Source of the DNA: Burkholderia paludis
GTDB lineage: Bacteria; Pseudomonadota; Gammaproteobacteria; Burkholderiales; Burkholderiaceae
DNA length: 64,000 nucleotides
NCBI RefSeq assembly: GCF_000732615.1
Contig: NZ_JPGL01000022.1
Location: 1 to 64,000 of the forward strand
Reading direction: 5' to 3'
The notes beneath the pieces were generated by a model. That model was not told the DNA's origin, ran no database searches, and saw only the letters and a list, made by a program, of their open reading frames with translations. The translations under genes were made by a program, and so were the position numbers. This document shows positions 9,066 through 18,717 of the stretch, piece after piece (within the stretch, counting starts at the first letter, position 1; the number at the start of each line of letters is the position of its first letter).

Positions 9066-10463
9066 TCATACACGACGCCATTCGGTCGATCCGCCCGGTT
9101 TGTCTTCAAGTGCGACGCCGGCCTCGAGCAGTTCCGCCCGGATCCGGTCCGCTTCGGCATAGTCCTTCGCTTGTTTCGCCGCGACGCGTGCGGCGATCCT
9201 CGCTTCGATCTCGTCGGCAGCGAGCCCGCCCGCCTGCGCGGCGCCGGACGCCTGCTGCAGGAACGCGCGCGGCTCGCGGCCCAGCAGGCCGAGCAGGCCC
9301 GCCAGCTGTTTCAACTGCCGCGCGAGCGACGCGTCGCGCGTGCGATTCACCTCGCTCGCCAGCTCGAACAGCGTCGCCACCGCGACAGGCGTATTGAAGT
9401 CGTCGTTCATCGCGGCCGCGAAACGCTGCGCGTGCGGCTCGTTCCAGTCGAGCGCGAGCGCGTCGGCCTCGACGTCCTTCAGCGCCGTATAGAGGCGCGT
9501 GAGCGACGCGCGCGCATCGTCGAGATGCACGTCGCTGTAGTTCAGCGGCGAGCGGTAATGCGTGCGCACGATGAAGAAGCGCACGACTTCCGCGTCGTAG
9601 CGCTCGAGCACGTCGCGGATCGTGAAGAAGTTGCCGAGCGATTTCGACATCTTCTCGTTGTCGACCTGCACGAAGCCGTTGTGCATCCAGTAGTTGACGA
9701 ACGTCTGGCCCGTTGCGCCCTCGCTCTGCGCGATCTCGTTCTCGTGGTGCGGGAATTGCAGATCCTGCCCGCCGCCGTGGATGTCGAAATGTTCGCCGAG
9801 CAGCGTGCAGCCCATCGCCGAGCACTCGATGTGCCAGCCCGGGCGGCCCATCCCGTACTTCGACGCCCACGACGTGCCTTCCGGATCTTCCGGCTTCGCC
9901 CGCTTCCACAACACGAAATCGAGCGGATCTTCCTTCGCGTCGTTCGCGGCCACGCGCTCGCCCGCACGGAGATCGTCGAGCGACTTGCCCGACAGCTTCC
10001 CGTAGTTCGCGAACTTGCGCACCGAGTAATTGACGTCGCCATCGGCCGCCTGGTATGCGTAGCCGTTCGTCTCGAGCGTCTCGATCATGCCGAGCATCTG
10101 CGGAATGAACTGCGTCGCGCGCGGCTCGATGTCGGGCCGCTGGATGCCGAGCGCGCTTTCATCCTCGTGCATCGCGCCGATGAACCGGTCGGTCAGCGAG
10201 CGGATCGTCTCGCCGTTCTCGACCGCGCGGCGGATGATCTTGTCGTCGATGTCGGTGATGTTGCGCACATACGTGACCCGGTAGCCGATCGCACGCAACC
10301 AGCGCTGGACGAGGTCGAACACGACCAGCATGCGCGCGTGGCCCACGTGACAATAGTCGTAGACGGTGATCCCGCATACGTACATCCGCACTTCGCCGGA
10401 GTGGCGCGGCACGAAAACTTGCTTGTCACGCGCGAGCGTGTTGTAGATGCGCAGTGATTCCAT
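9066..10463 (-). CDS. cysS: Cysteinyl-tRNA synthetase
   Basis: 465 residues starting [17 protein letters not shown]. The class I signature is HVGH at 39-42, the zinc ligand region begins with [13 protein letters not shown] (Cys30), and KMSKS appears in [24 protein letters not shown] supplies the zinc-site His. It charges tRNA-Cys. The open frame extends 35 codons upstream to 10568, but that segment is unlike the family, so the conserved start is used. It is the first gene of the minus cluster and is divergent from the TPR gene. Confidence 0.96.
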   Translation of the reverse strand: MESLRIYNTLARDKQVFVPRHSGEVRMYVCGITVYDYCHVGHARMLVVFDLVQRWLRAIGYRVTYVRNITDIDDKIIRRAVENGETIRSLTDRFIGAMHEDESALGIQRPDIEPRATQFIPQMLGMIETLETNGYAYQAADGDVNYSVRKFANYGKLSGKSLDDLRAGERVAANDAKEDPLDFVLWKRAKPEDPEGTSWASKYGMGRPGWHIECSAMGCTLLGEHFDIHGGGQDLQFPHHENEIAQSEGATGQTFVNYWMHNGFVQVDNEKMSKSLGNFFTIRDVLERYDAEVVRFFIVRTHYRSPLNYSDVHLDDARASLTRLYTALKDVEADALALDWNEPHAQRFAAAMNDDFNTPVAVATLFELASEVNRTRDASLARQLKQLAGLLGLLGREPRAFLQQASGAAQAGGLAADEIEARIAARVAAKQAKDYAEADRIRAELLEAGVALEDKPGGSTEWRRV

Positions 10464-10696
10464 AGAGATGAACCGTGAGCCGAAGGAAACCGCCCTGGCG
10501 AAGCTCGCCCAGCATGCGAAACGGACGGACCATCTGCTGCGGCACCAGGCCGAGCGTCCTCGTATCACATGGGGCGGTCAGGCTGCAAGCACAGCGGTGA
10601 CGGCCACGAGAGGCTAAGAAAGACTGTCTGCCGCTCGCCGGAACGCGCAGACGTTTTGTTAGAATGGCTCGGAGTATAACATTCCGATTTACGCCT

Positions 10697-11419
10697 ATGA
10701 AACCTCATCGCGGCCGCGCGCAGAGCGCTGCGACCCTCGTTGCGACCACCGTCATGGGCGTCGCGCTGACGCTTTTCGCGGCCCCCGCGGCGCACGCGCA
10801 GAAGGCCCCGGCCACCGCCGACGGCACACCGGAGATCGACGCCTCGATCGCCGGCAAGCAGTGGAAGCAGGCGCTCGCACAGCTCGACACGCGCATCGCG
10901 TCGAACCCGCACGACGTACAGGCGCAGTTCAAGCGCGGCACCGTGCTGGCCCGCCTGAACCGCGACGACGACGCGATCCAGCAGTTCGTCGCCATCACGC
11001 AGGCGTATCCCGAACTGCCCGAGCCGTACAACAACCTCGCGGCGCTCTACGCGAAGCATGGCCGCTACGACGAAGCGCGCGCCGCGCTCGTCACGGCGAC
11101 GCAATCGAACCCCGGCTACGCGCTCGCATACGAGAACCTCGGCGACCTGTACCTGCGCCTCGCGGCCGAATCGTACAAGCGTGCGCAATCGCTCGGCCGC
11201 ACGAGCGGCGCGACCGCGCAGCGCCTCGCCGATCTGCAGAAGATCGTGGCACCGCCGAAGGCCGCGCCGAGCACCGGCGCGAGCGCGCCGGCCACGCGCG
11301 ACTACTCCGGCCGCGCCGCCGCGAACGTGAGCACCACCACGCTGCCGATGTCCCCGACGTTCCAGTTCAGCGGTCCGTCGGGCGCGCTGGCGGCGCCGTA
11401 CGTCGCGCCGTCGCAATAA
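10697..11419 (+). CDS. Exported TPR-repeat protein
   Basis: 240 residues beginning MKPHRGRAQS, with a signal peptide (hydrophobic core VATTVMGVALTLFAAPAA, likely cut after AHA-Q). The mature part has about three tetratricopeptide repeats (residues about 50-170: KQWKQALAQLDTRIA, AQFKRGTVLARLNRDDDAI, PYNNLAALYAKHGRYDEAR, AYENLGDLYLRLA), then a disordered Ala/Pro/Ser tail. TPRs mediate protein-protein contacts; the partner is unknown. It opens a plus-strand cluster with two cyclophilins and lpxH, so a periplasmic folding or assembly role is plausible. An in-frame ATG 11 codons upstream is less likely. Confidence 0.85.
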   Translation: MKPHRGRAQSAATLVATTVMGVALTLFAAPAAHAQKAPATADGTPEIDASIAGKQWKQALAQLDTRIASNPHDVQAQFKRGTVLARLNRDDDAIQQFVAITQAYPELPEPYNNLAALYAKHGRYDEARAALVTATQSNPGYALAYENLGDLYLRLAAESYKRAQSLGRTSGATAQRLADLQKIVAPPKAAPSTGASAPATRDYSGRAAANVSTTTLPMSPTFQFSGPSGALAAPYVAPSQ

Positions 11420-11459
11420 GCGGCGCGGCCCCCTTCTCCCTCCCAACCTGAGGATCGCA

Positions 11460-12035
11460 ATGAAACGTCTGTTGCTGGCGCTTGGCGGCGCCGCCCTTCT
11501 CGCGACCGCGCCCGCGTTCGCGCAATCGGCTACCGCGCACCCCGTCGTGCAGCTGAAGACCTCGCAGGGCGACATCCGCGTCGAGCTCTACCCGGAGAAG
11601 GCGCCGAAGTCGGTCGCCAACTTCCTCGATTACGTGAAGGCCGGCCAGTACAACGGCACGATCTTCCATCGCGTGATCAAGGGCTTCATGATCCAGGGCG
11701 GCGGCTACAAGACCAACTTCGAGGAGAAGCCGACCCGCGCGCCGATCCCGCTGGAAAGCCGCAATGGTCTGAAGAACCTGACGGGCACGATCGCGATGGC
11801 GCGCACGAGCGATCCGAACTCGGCCACCGCCCAGTTCTTCATCAACACGGTCGACAACAGCGGCCTCGACTATCCGAACCCGGACGGCAACGGCTATGCC
11901 GTGTTCGGCAAGGTCGTGTCGGGCCTCGACGTCGTGAAGAAGATCGAAGGCGTGGCGACGACCTCGCGCGGCCCGATGCAGGACGTGCCCGCGCAACCGA
12001 TCGTGATCGAATCGGCCAGCATCGTCTCGAAGTAA
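11460..12035 (+). CDS. ppiA: Periplasmic peptidyl-prolyl cis-trans isomerase (cyclophilin)
   Basis: 191 residues with a cleavable signal (MKRLLLALGGAALLATAPAFA-Q). The cyclophilin domain includes FHRVIKGFMIQGG, the active-site Arg in [23 protein letters not shown] and [14 protein letters not shown]. It catalyses proline isomerisation in the periplasm. A good Shine-Dalgarno (TGAGGA) lies upstream. It sits 40 bases after the TPR gene and before its cytosolic paralogue. Confidence 0.93.
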   Translation: MKRLLLALGGAALLATAPAFAQSATAHPVVQLKTSQGDIRVELYPEKAPKSVANFLDYVKAGQYNGTIFHRVIKGFMIQGGGYKTNFEEKPTRAPIPLESRNGLKNLTGTIAMARTSDPNSATAQFFINTVDNSGLDYPNPDGNGYAVFGKVVSGLDVVKKIEGVATTSRGPMQDVPAQPIVIESASIVSK

Positions 12036-12060
12036 GAACCTGCCGGCACGTCCGGCGCCA

Positions 12061-12091
12061 CACGCGGCCGCGTCGCACGACCGGCCGCGTG
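12061..12091 (+). terminator. Stem-loop between the two cyclophilin genes
   Basis: A 9-bp stem CACGCGGCC/GGCCGCGTG with a 13-base loop, followed by CCATTTAAA. The T-run is short, so it may be an attenuator or an mRNA end stabiliser rather than a full terminator. Confidence 0.35.
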
Positions 12092-12123
12092 CCATTTAAA
12101 CCGCCTCACCGAAGGAATTCATC

Positions 12124-12615
12124 ATGGTTGAACTGCACACGAACCACGGCGTGATCAAGCTCGAGCTCGACGCCGAGAAGGCACCGAAGACGGTCGAGAA
12201 CTTCCTGAACTATGTGAAGAAAGGCCACTACGACGGCACCGTGTTCCATCGCGTGATCAACGGCTTCATGATCCAGGGCGGCGGCTTCGAGCCGGGCCTC
12301 AAGCAGAAGCCGACCGATGCGCCGATCGACAACGAGGCGAACAACGGCCTGAAGAACGACAACTACACGGTCGCGATGGCGCGCACGAACGATCCGCACT
12401 CGGCCACCGCCCAGTTCTTCATCAACGTGAACGACAACGACTTCCTGAACCACTCGTCGCCGACGCCGCAGGGCTGGGGCTACGCGGTGTTCGGCAAGGT
12501 CGTCGAAGGCCAGGACGTGGTCGACAAGATCAAGGGCGTCAAGACGGGCAACGCTGGTTTCCACCAGGACGTGCCGGCCGACGACGTCGTGATCGAAAAG
12601 GCCGTCGTGGTCTGA
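12124..12615 (+). CDS. ppiB: Cytosolic peptidyl-prolyl cis-trans isomerase B
   Basis: 163 residues without a signal peptide, starting [15 protein letters not shown]. It has [39 protein letters not shown] and [17 protein letters not shown], which define the cyclophilin active site. It is close to the PpiA copy just upstream, which suggests an old tandem duplication followed by relocation of one product to the periplasm. AAGGAATTC supplies the Shine-Dalgarno. Confidence 0.95.
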   Translation: MVELHTNHGVIKLELDAEKAPKTVENFLNYVKKGHYDGTVFHRVINGFMIQGGGFEPGLKQKPTDAPIDNEANNGLKNDNYTVAMARTNDPHSATAQFFINVNDNDFLNHSSPTPQGWGYAVFGKVVEGQDVVDKIKGVKTGNAGFHQDVPADDVVIEKAVVV

Positions 12616-12638
12616 CGCACGGTTACGGAGGCACTTCG

Positions 12639-13439
12639 ATGTTGCAGGAGAGTCCGCCGCGAAGCGTCTCCGCGGGCGTGCCGGGCGAGCGCGAGTACGC
12701 GCAAGCCGCACGCCCGTTCCTGTTTCTCTCCGACCTGCACCTGAGCGAGGCGATTCCGAAGACGGTCGCCGCGTTCGAGCATTTCGTGAAGTACACCGCC
12801 GACAGCGCCGATTCGGTGTTCATCCTCGGCGACCTGTTCGAATACTGGATCGGCGACGACATCCTCGACGACGATCCGTTCGCCGCCCGCATGGCCGCGC
12901 TGATGCACACGTTCTCCGAGCGCGGCATTGCGCTCTACGTGATGCACGGCAACCGCGATTTCCTGCTCGGCCGGCGCTTCATGAAGGCCGCCGGCGCGAT
13001 GCTGCTGCCCGACCCTTCGCTGATCATGGCGTTCGGCCAGCGCATCGTGCTCGCGCACGGCGATGCGCAATGCACGGCCGACCGCGGCTACCAGCTGTTC
13101 CGCCGGTTCGCGCGCAATCGCGTCGCGCAATGGCTGTTTCTCGCGTGGCCGTTCCGCTGGCGCCGAGCGCTCGCGCAGCGCATGCGCTCGAACAGCGAAG
13201 CGGGCCGGATGCGCCCTGCTTCACCGATCTACGACGTCACGCGTGAAGGCGTAGCCGCGCTGTTCCGGAAAAGCCGCGCGCGCGTGATCATTCACGGCCA
13301 CACGCACCGCCCCGCGCGCCACGCCGAACCGGGCGGCATCCGCTGGGTACTGCCCGACTGGGATCTCGACCACGGCAAGCCGCGCGGCGGCTACCTGCGC
13401 GTCGACGCGGAAGGCATCCACGCGATGCCGCTCGACTGA
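12639..13439 (+). CDS. lpxH: UDP-2,3-diacylglucosamine diphosphatase
   Basis: 266 residues. The metallophosphoesterase motifs are all present: DLHLSE (about residue 30), GDLFEYWIGDD, GNRDFLLG, AHGD and HGHTHRP. LpxH hydrolyses UDP-2,3-diacylglucosamine to lipid X, step four of lipid A synthesis, at the inner face of the membrane. Length is slightly above E. coli LpxH because of about 25 extra N-terminal residues. It starts 23 bases after ppiB and ends the plus-strand cluster, facing cysE. Confidence 0.93.
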   Translation: MLQESPPRSVSAGVPGEREYAQAARPFLFLSDLHLSEAIPKTVAAFEHFVKYTADSADSVFILGDLFEYWIGDDILDDDPFAARMAALMHTFSERGIALYVMHGNRDFLLGRRFMKAAGAMLLPDPSLIMAFGQRIVLAHGDAQCTADRGYQLFRRFARNRVAQWLFLAWPFRWRRALAQRMRSNSEAGRMRPASPIYDVTREGVAALFRKSRARVIIHGHTHRPARHAEPGGIRWVLPDWDLDHGKPRGGYLRVDAEGIHAMPLD

Positions 13440-13484
13440 CGCCGCAGCCTGTCGCACGACCGGCAGCGGGCGGCAGCGATCACG

Positions 13485-14258
13485 CTACGCCTGGCGCTCG
13501 ACCGCCTTGCCTTCCAGCACGGCCGACAGCCGGCGCAGGTCGAGGCGCGCAGCATCGGCACCCTGCAGCGTTTCCAGATGCGTGCCGAGACGTTCGAGCG
13601 CCGCGACGATCTCGTCGACGCGGCGGCTTTCCTTCGCCGCGTGATCGATCAGGCCATGAATCGCGAGCGACATCGGATCGTCGGCATTCGGCGTGATCCC
13701 GTATGCGAAGAACGCGGTGCGTTCGGGTTGCGGCTTCGGCTGTGCCGGCATCACGATGCGCGCAGGGTTGCCGACCGCCGTGCCGCCGGCCGGCACCGGC
13801 TTCACGACAACCGCGTTCGACCCGATCTTCGCGCCCGCGCCGACCGTGAAGCCGCCGAGCACCTTCGCGCCGGCGCCGACGATCACGCCGGCCTCGAGCG
13901 TCGGATGGCGCTTCGCGCCGCGCGTGAGCGACGTGCCGCCCAGCGTCACGCCCTGATAGATCGTGCAGTCGTCGCCGACGATCGCCGTCTCGCCGATCAC
14001 GACACCCATGCCGTGATCGATGAACACGCGCCGGCCGATCGTCGCGCCGGGGTGAATCTCGATGCCCGTCAGGAACCGTCCGGCCTGCGACGCCACCCGC
14101 GCGAGCCAGTAGCGCTTCGCACGCACGCACGCATGCGCGACACGGTGCAGCACGAGCGCATGCAGCCCGGGATAACAGGTCAGCACCTCCCAGGCACTGC
14201 GAGCGGCGGGATCCCGCTCGCGAATGGTTGCAACGTCTTCGCGCAGTCTCGTGAACAT
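13485..14258 (-). CDS. cysE: Serine O-acetyltransferase
   Basis: 257 residues. The N-terminal helical part ([21 protein letters not shown]) precedes a left-handed beta-helix hexapeptide region: [41 protein letters not shown], with the catalytic His in DHGMG. It makes O-acetylserine for cysteine synthesis. The C-terminal tail is longer than in E. coli CysE and lacks its usual last residues, so feedback by cysteine and the complex with CysK may differ. Convergent with lpxH. Confidence 0.94.
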   Translation of the reverse strand: MFTRLREDVATIRERDPAARSAWEVLTCYPGLHALVLHRVAHACVRAKRYWLARVASQAGRFLTGIEIHPGATIGRRVFIDHGMGVVIGETAIVGDDCTIYQGVTLGGTSLTRGAKRHPTLEAGVIVGAGAKVLGGFTVGAGAKIGSNAVVVKPVPAGGTAVGNPARIVMPAQPKPQPERTAFFAYGITPNADDPMSLAIHGLIDHAAKESRRVDEIVAALERLGTHLETLQGADAARLDLRRLSAVLEGKAVERQA

Positions 14259-14548
14259 GATCGGGTCGGGAAAAGGCCGGCGCGCACCGCCGGCGATGGC
14301 CGGCCGTTATCGCGCCGGGTCATATGCTTATGACGTCCGGCGATTGTAGGGCGAGTCGCGCGCGGCCGCACGAGGTCGCACGTTCACCCCGCCGACGGCG
14401 CGGGTATTCGGACGGCATGCCCGCGGTTGCGGCGTGCGCGGAAGGCGCGGCCAGACGGAGCGGGCCGGGCGAGGCGCCCGGCGGCAGACGCAACGCAACC
14501 CCGCCGGCGCGACACGCCCGGGCACGCGGTTGCCGGTGCGCCGGCCGC

Positions 14549-15418
14549 TTACGCGTCGGCGTCGGGCTTGCCCGATTTCAGCAGGATGTGCTTCGCGACG
14601 CCGCGCAGGATGTTGACCTCCTCGCGCTCGAGGCCGGTGCGCGCGAACAGGCGCCGCAGCCGCGGCATCAGTTTCTTCGGGTTGCGCGGATCGAGGAACT
14701 CGAGCGAGATCAGCGCGTTCTCGAGGTGCACGTACATCCGCTCGATCTCGTCGCTCTGCGCCAGGGTGCCGACCTCGGCCGACGATTGTGGCGACGGCTC
14801 GCTCGCCTGCTCGAGAAACGCGACGCGCAGCTCGTACGCGAGCACCTGCACGGCCTGCGCGAGGTTCAGCGAACTGTAGGCCGGATTCGCCGGGATATGG
14901 GCAAGCGCGCTGCACTGCTCGACATGTTCGTTCGCCAGGCCCGTGCGCTCGTTGCCGAACACGAGCGCGATGTCGCCCATGCCGACCTGCGTACACGCCT
15001 GCGTGGCGGCCGCACGCGGCGCCAGGCGCGGCGGCCCGTATTCGCGCGTGCGCGCGGTGAGCGCGACCGACCAGTGAACGCCGGACAGCGCGTCGCCGAG
15101 CGTCGGCACAACATGCGCCGATGCGAGGACGTCGTCCGCGCCGCTGGCCATCGCGATCGCCTCGGGGTCGCTCTGCACGTGCGGCACGCGCGGCGCGACC
15201 AGCACGAGGCGTGAGAAGCCCATCGTTTTCAGTGCGCGGGCGGCCGCCCCGACATTGCCGGGATGGCTGGGCTCGACGAGCACGAAGCGGGTGGACGTGA
15301 AGCCGCCGGACGGCGGACGGGACGAGGCCGTGCCCTGCTCGGACGGCGCGGCGGTGTTCTGCGGGGTTTCCACTACGTTACGACTCGGTTCATCAGAATG
15401 GCAGTATGGTATCGCCAT
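14549..15418 (-). CDS. trmJ: tRNA/rRNA 2'-O-methyltransferase of the SpoU family, TrmJ type
   Basis: About 289 residues with the SPOUT motifs VEPSHPGNVGAAARALKTMG, ALVFGNERTGLANEHVEQC (motif 2) and SSLNLAQAVQVLAYEL (motif 3). TrmJ methylates the ribose at position 32 of several tRNAs. The start is uncertain: the frame is open to 15490, an ATG lies at 15418 and a GTG at 15373, and none has a convincing Shine-Dalgarno. The conserved domain starts only at FTSTRFVLVEP. Divergent from suhB, an arrangement common in betaproteobacteria. Confidence 0.87.
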   Translation of the reverse strand: MAIPYCHSDEPSRNVVETPQNTAAPSEQGTASSRPPSGGFTSTRFVLVEPSHPGNVGAAARALKTMGFSRLVLVAPRVPHVQSDPEAIAMASGADDVLASAHVVPTLGDALSGVHWSVALTARTREYGPPRLAPRAAATQACTQVGMGDIALVFGNERTGLANEHVEQCSALAHIPANPAYSSLNLAQAVQVLAYELRVAFLEQASEPSPQSSAEVGTLAQSDEIERMYVHLENALISLEFLDPRNPKKLMPRLRRLFARTGLEREEVNILRGVAKHILLKSGKPDADA

Positions 15419-15498
15419 CGCCGCCGCAAACCCACTCGTCCGGACGGACAGTGGGGGTTTCCCCGTACCCCGGTCGCCTGAAACCACCAAAAATCGGG

Positions 15499-15504
15499 TA
15501 AAAT
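15499..15504 (+). promoter_or_regulatory. Candidate -10 element for suhB
   Basis: GGGTAAAATC with TAAAAT at 15499-15504. No good -35 was found. It would give suhB a leader of about 140 bases. Confidence 0.3.
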
Positions 15505-15652
15505 CATGCCTTTACGCGTCGCACTCCGTGCGGCGCGGGTCGTACCCCGTTCTTTGTCAATTCGCGTCTCACCTCGCCTGCCACGCTTGCGCCGTGCCGG
15601 GCGGTTGTTCCACTCGTGGCGGCCCGTGCCGCCGGCTACAGGATCCAGGCTC

Positions 15653-16456
15653 ATGCATCCCATGCTCAACATTGCTGTCAAGGCTGCGCGCCGCGCCGGA
15701 CAGATCATCAATCGCGCGTCCCTCGATCTCGACCTGATCGAGATCCGCAAGAAGCAGCAGAACGACTTCGTCACCGAAGTGGACAAGGCCGCGGAAGACG
15801 CGATCATCGAGACGCTGAAGACTGCCTATCCCGATCACGCGATCCTCGCGGAAGAATCGGGCGAATCCGACAACGAATCCGAATTCAAGTGGATCATCGA
15901 TCCGCTCGACGGCACGACCAACTTCATCCACGGCTTCCCGTACTACTGCGTGTCGATCGCGCTCGAGCACAAGGGCGTCGTCACGCAGGCCGTCATCTAC
16001 GACCCGAACAAGAACGACCTGTTCACGGCCACGCGCGGCCGCGGTGCGTACCTGAACGACCGCCGCATCCGCGTCGGCCGCCGCGACCGCCTGTCGGACG
16101 CGCTGGTCGGCACGGGCTTCCCGTTTCGCGAGAAGGACGGCCTCGACGCCTACGCGCGCCTCTTCACCGAAATGACGCAAGCCTGCACGGGCCTGCGCCG
16201 CCCGGGTGCGGCAGCGCTCGACCTGGCCAACGTCGCGGCCGGCCGCCTCGACGCGTTCTTCGAACAAGGCATCAACGTGTGGGACATGGCGGCAGGCAGC
16301 CTGTTGATCACCGAAGCCGGCGGCCTCGTCGGCAATTACACGGGCGATGCCGATTTCCTGCACCGCCACGAGATCGTTGCCGCGAACCCGAAGATCTACG
16401 CGCAGATGATCCCGATCCTGAACCGCTACAGCCACGTGCATCCGGCAGCGGAGTAA
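15653..16456 (+). CDS. suhB: Inositol-1-monophosphatase family protein
   Basis: 267 residues starting [17 protein letters not shown]. Motifs of the lithium-sensitive phosphatase family are clear: [23 protein letters not shown] and [15 protein letters not shown], which supply the metal-binding acids. It hydrolyses inositol monophosphates; in Gammaproteobacteria SuhB also joins the rRNA antitermination complex, and the same dual role is possible here. The frame is open from 15506, but the 49 upstream codons are not family-like. Confidence 0.94.
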   Translation: MHPMLNIAVKAARRAGQIINRASLDLDLIEIRKKQQNDFVTEVDKAAEDAIIETLKTAYPDHAILAEESGESDNESEFKWIIDPLDGTTNFIHGFPYYCVSIALEHKGVVTQAVIYDPNKNDLFTATRGRGAYLNDRRIRVGRRDRLSDALVGTGFPFREKDGLDAYARLFTEMTQACTGLRRPGAAALDLANVAAGRLDAFFEQGINVWDMAAGSLLITEAGGLVGNYTGDADFLHRHEIVAANPKIYAQMIPILNRYSHVHPAAE

Positions 16457-16461
16457 GCCCC

Positions 16462-16487
16462 GGCCGCGTCGCATGGCGCGGCCTTTC
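16462..16487 (+). terminator. Possible terminator after suhB
   Basis: A 7-bp stem GGCCGCG/CGCGGCC with an 8-base loop followed by TTTC, 5 bases after the suhB stop. The T-run is short. The remaining 280 bases to the next gene hold no supportable gene. Confidence 0.5.
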
Positions 16488-16770
16488 GCGCACGCCGCTC
16501 GCGGGCATCGCCCACGATGGCGCGCCGCACGCCGCCCGGACACCCGGGCGGCCGGAAAGCCCCTGCACAAGGGGCGCGACGTGCGCGTATCCTGAAAGTT
16601 GCCTGAATCGTTCGGGCCGGTCGGCGGACTGCCGCGCGTACCGCAATCCCTGCAACGACGACGAACGGCTCGCGTCCGGCATGCGTGCGCGGCGCACAGC
16701 GCCGCCGGCATGCCGGCCCTCGCCTGTATCAACATAGCCACGACGCCGTGGCAATCGCATCCGAGTCCCC

Positions 16771-18393
16771 ATGTTACGGCTAAGCGAAATCAAACTCCCC
16801 CTCGACCACCCCGAAAGCGCGCTCGAAGCCGCGATTCGCGCGCGCCTCGCGGAGCACGGCGTGGCCGCGGACGGGCTGCTCCGTTACACCGTGTTCCGCC
16901 GGGCACACGATGCGCGCAAGCGCGCCGACATCAAGCTCACGTATATCGTCGACATCGAGGTCCAGGACGAAGCCGCCGCGCTCGCGCGCCTCGCGGGCAA
17001 GCCGCATTGCGGCGTGACGCCCGACATGGCGTACCACTTTGTCGCGAAGGCGCCCGAACACGGCACCGCGCTGCGCCCGGTCGTCATCGGCATGGGGCCG
17101 TGCGGCCTGTTTGCAGGGCTGATCCTCGCGCAGATGGGATTCCGCCCCATCATCCTCGAACGCGGCAAGGCCGTGCGCGAACGCACCAAGGACACGTTCG
17201 GCCTGTGGCGCAAGAGCGTGCTCAACCCCGAATCCAACGTGCAGTTCGGCGAAGGCGGCGCGGGCACGTTTTCCGACGGCAAGCTGTACAGCCAGATCAA
17301 GGACCCCCATCACTACGGCCGCAAGGTGCTGGACGAATTCGTCAAGGCCGGCGCGCCGGAGGACATCCTGTACCTGAGCCGGCCGCACATCGGCACGTTC
17401 CGCCTCGTCAGCATGGTGGAGAAGATGCGCGCCTCCATCCACGAACTCGGTGGCGAAGTACGCTTCGAAACCCGGGTCGACGACATCGAGATCGACCAGG
17501 GCAAGGTGCGCGCGCTCAAGCTGTCGAACGGCGAAACGCTCCAGTGCGACCACGTGGTGCTGGCCGTGGGCCACAGCGCACGCGACACGTTCCAGATGCT
17601 GCACGATCGCGGCGTCTATATCGAGGCCAAGCCGTTTTCGCTGGGTTTCCGCATCGAGCATCCGCAGGGGCTGATCGATCGCAGCCGCTTCGGCAAGTTC
17701 GCGGGCCACAAGCAACTCGGCGCCGCCGACTACAAGGTGGTCCACCACTCCAGCAACGGGCGCGCCGTCTACAGCTTCTGCATGTGTCCGGGCGGCACGG
17801 TGGTCGCGGCGACGTCGGAGCCCGGCCGCGTGGTCACCAACGGCATGAGCCAGTATTCCCGCGCCGAGCGCAACGCGAATGCCGGCATCGTCGTCGGCAT
17901 CACGCCGGACGATTACCCCGGCGGTCCGCTGGCGGGCATCGCGTTCCAGCGCAAATGGGAAGAGCGCGCCTTCGAACTCGGCGGCGGCGATTACCGCGCG
18001 CCGGGGCAACTGGTCGGCGATTTCATCGCGGGCAGGCCGTCGACGTCGCTGGGTTCCGTCGAGCCGTCGTACAAGCCCGGCGTGAATCCGACCGATCTCA
18101 GCACCGCGCTCCCCGACTACGTGATCGAAGCCATTCGTGAAGCGCTGCCCGAGATCGACAAGAAGATCGCCGGCTTCGCGATGCACGACGCCGTGCTCAC
18201 CGGCGTGGAGACGCGTACGTCGTCGCCCATCCGGATTCGGCGCAAGGACGATTACCAGAGCATGAACGTCGAAGGCCTGTATCCGGCCGGCGAAGGCGCG
18301 GGGTATGCGGGCGGGATCTATTCGGCAGCCATCGACGGCATCGAAGTCGCGCAGGCGGTGGCGCTCAGCATGACGTCGGCGCACGCGTCCTGA
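16771..18393 (+). CDS. FAD-dependent dehydrogenase of the COG2509 type
   Basis: 540 residues. An N-terminal region of about 100 residues (VFRRAHDARKRADIKLTYIVDIEV) precedes a Rossmann FAD-binding motif, VVIGMGPCGLFAGLILAQMG (about 105-124), with ILERGKAVRERTKD after it. NVQFGEGGAGTFSDGKLY and the C-terminal GLYPAGEGAGYAGGIYSAA are typical of this uncharacterised NAD(FAD)-utilising dehydrogenase family. The substrate is unknown. It stands alone, 314 bases after suhB. Confidence 0.88.
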   Translation: MLRLSEIKLPLDHPESALEAAIRARLAEHGVAADGLLRYTVFRRAHDARKRADIKLTYIVDIEVQDEAAALARLAGKPHCGVTPDMAYHFVAKAPEHGTALRPVVIGMGPCGLFAGLILAQMGFRPIILERGKAVRERTKDTFGLWRKSVLNPESNVQFGEGGAGTFSDGKLYSQIKDPHHYGRKVLDEFVKAGAPEDILYLSRPHIGTFRLVSMVEKMRASIHELGGEVRFETRVDDIEIDQGKVRALKLSNGETLQCDHVVLAVGHSARDTFQMLHDRGVYIEAKPFSLGFRIEHPQGLIDRSRFGKFAGHKQLGAADYKVVHHSSNGRAVYSFCMCPGGTVVAATSEPGRVVTNGMSQYSRAERNANAGIVVGITPDDYPGGPLAGIAFQRKWEERAFELGGGDYRAPGQLVGDFIAGRPSTSLGSVEPSYKPGVNPTDLSTALPDYVIEAIREALPEIDKKIAGFAMHDAVLTGVETRTSSPIRIRRKDDYQSMNVEGLYPAGEGAGYAGGIYSAAIDGIEVAQAVALSMTSAHAS

Positions 18394-18403
18394 CGAAACG
18401 CAG

Positions 18404-18433
18404 GCCCGGCGCGCGAAGGTTCGCGCGCCGGGC
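18404..18433. terminator. Strong GC stem-loop after the FAD dehydrogenase
   Basis: A perfect 13-bp stem (18404-18416 with 18421-18433) with an AGGT loop, 10 bases past the stop codon. No T-run follows on either strand. It may terminate with Rho or protect the mRNA end. The rest of the gap to 18717 holds no gene that I can support. Confidence 0.45.
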
Positions 18434-18717
18434 GAAACCGGCTCTCGCATGCCTGACACAGACCGGGCCGGACGGGATCTCCGCTGGCCTTCGACGATGC
18501 GGCAATCCCAGTGTCCTTCGATCGTCAGGCTGCGCCGGAACCCGCTCCGCCCCGACGGGATTCCGCGCCAGCATCAGGGCAACCGCATACCGATCCGCCG
18601 CCAGCACGGCTCTCGTTTCCGGGTGTCATGCCGATGCGCCGGGCCGTCAATATCGAAGGCGCGGACACGCCCCAACGAGCGGCAAGAATATTCCAGTCAC
18701 TCCTCTATTCCCGCGTA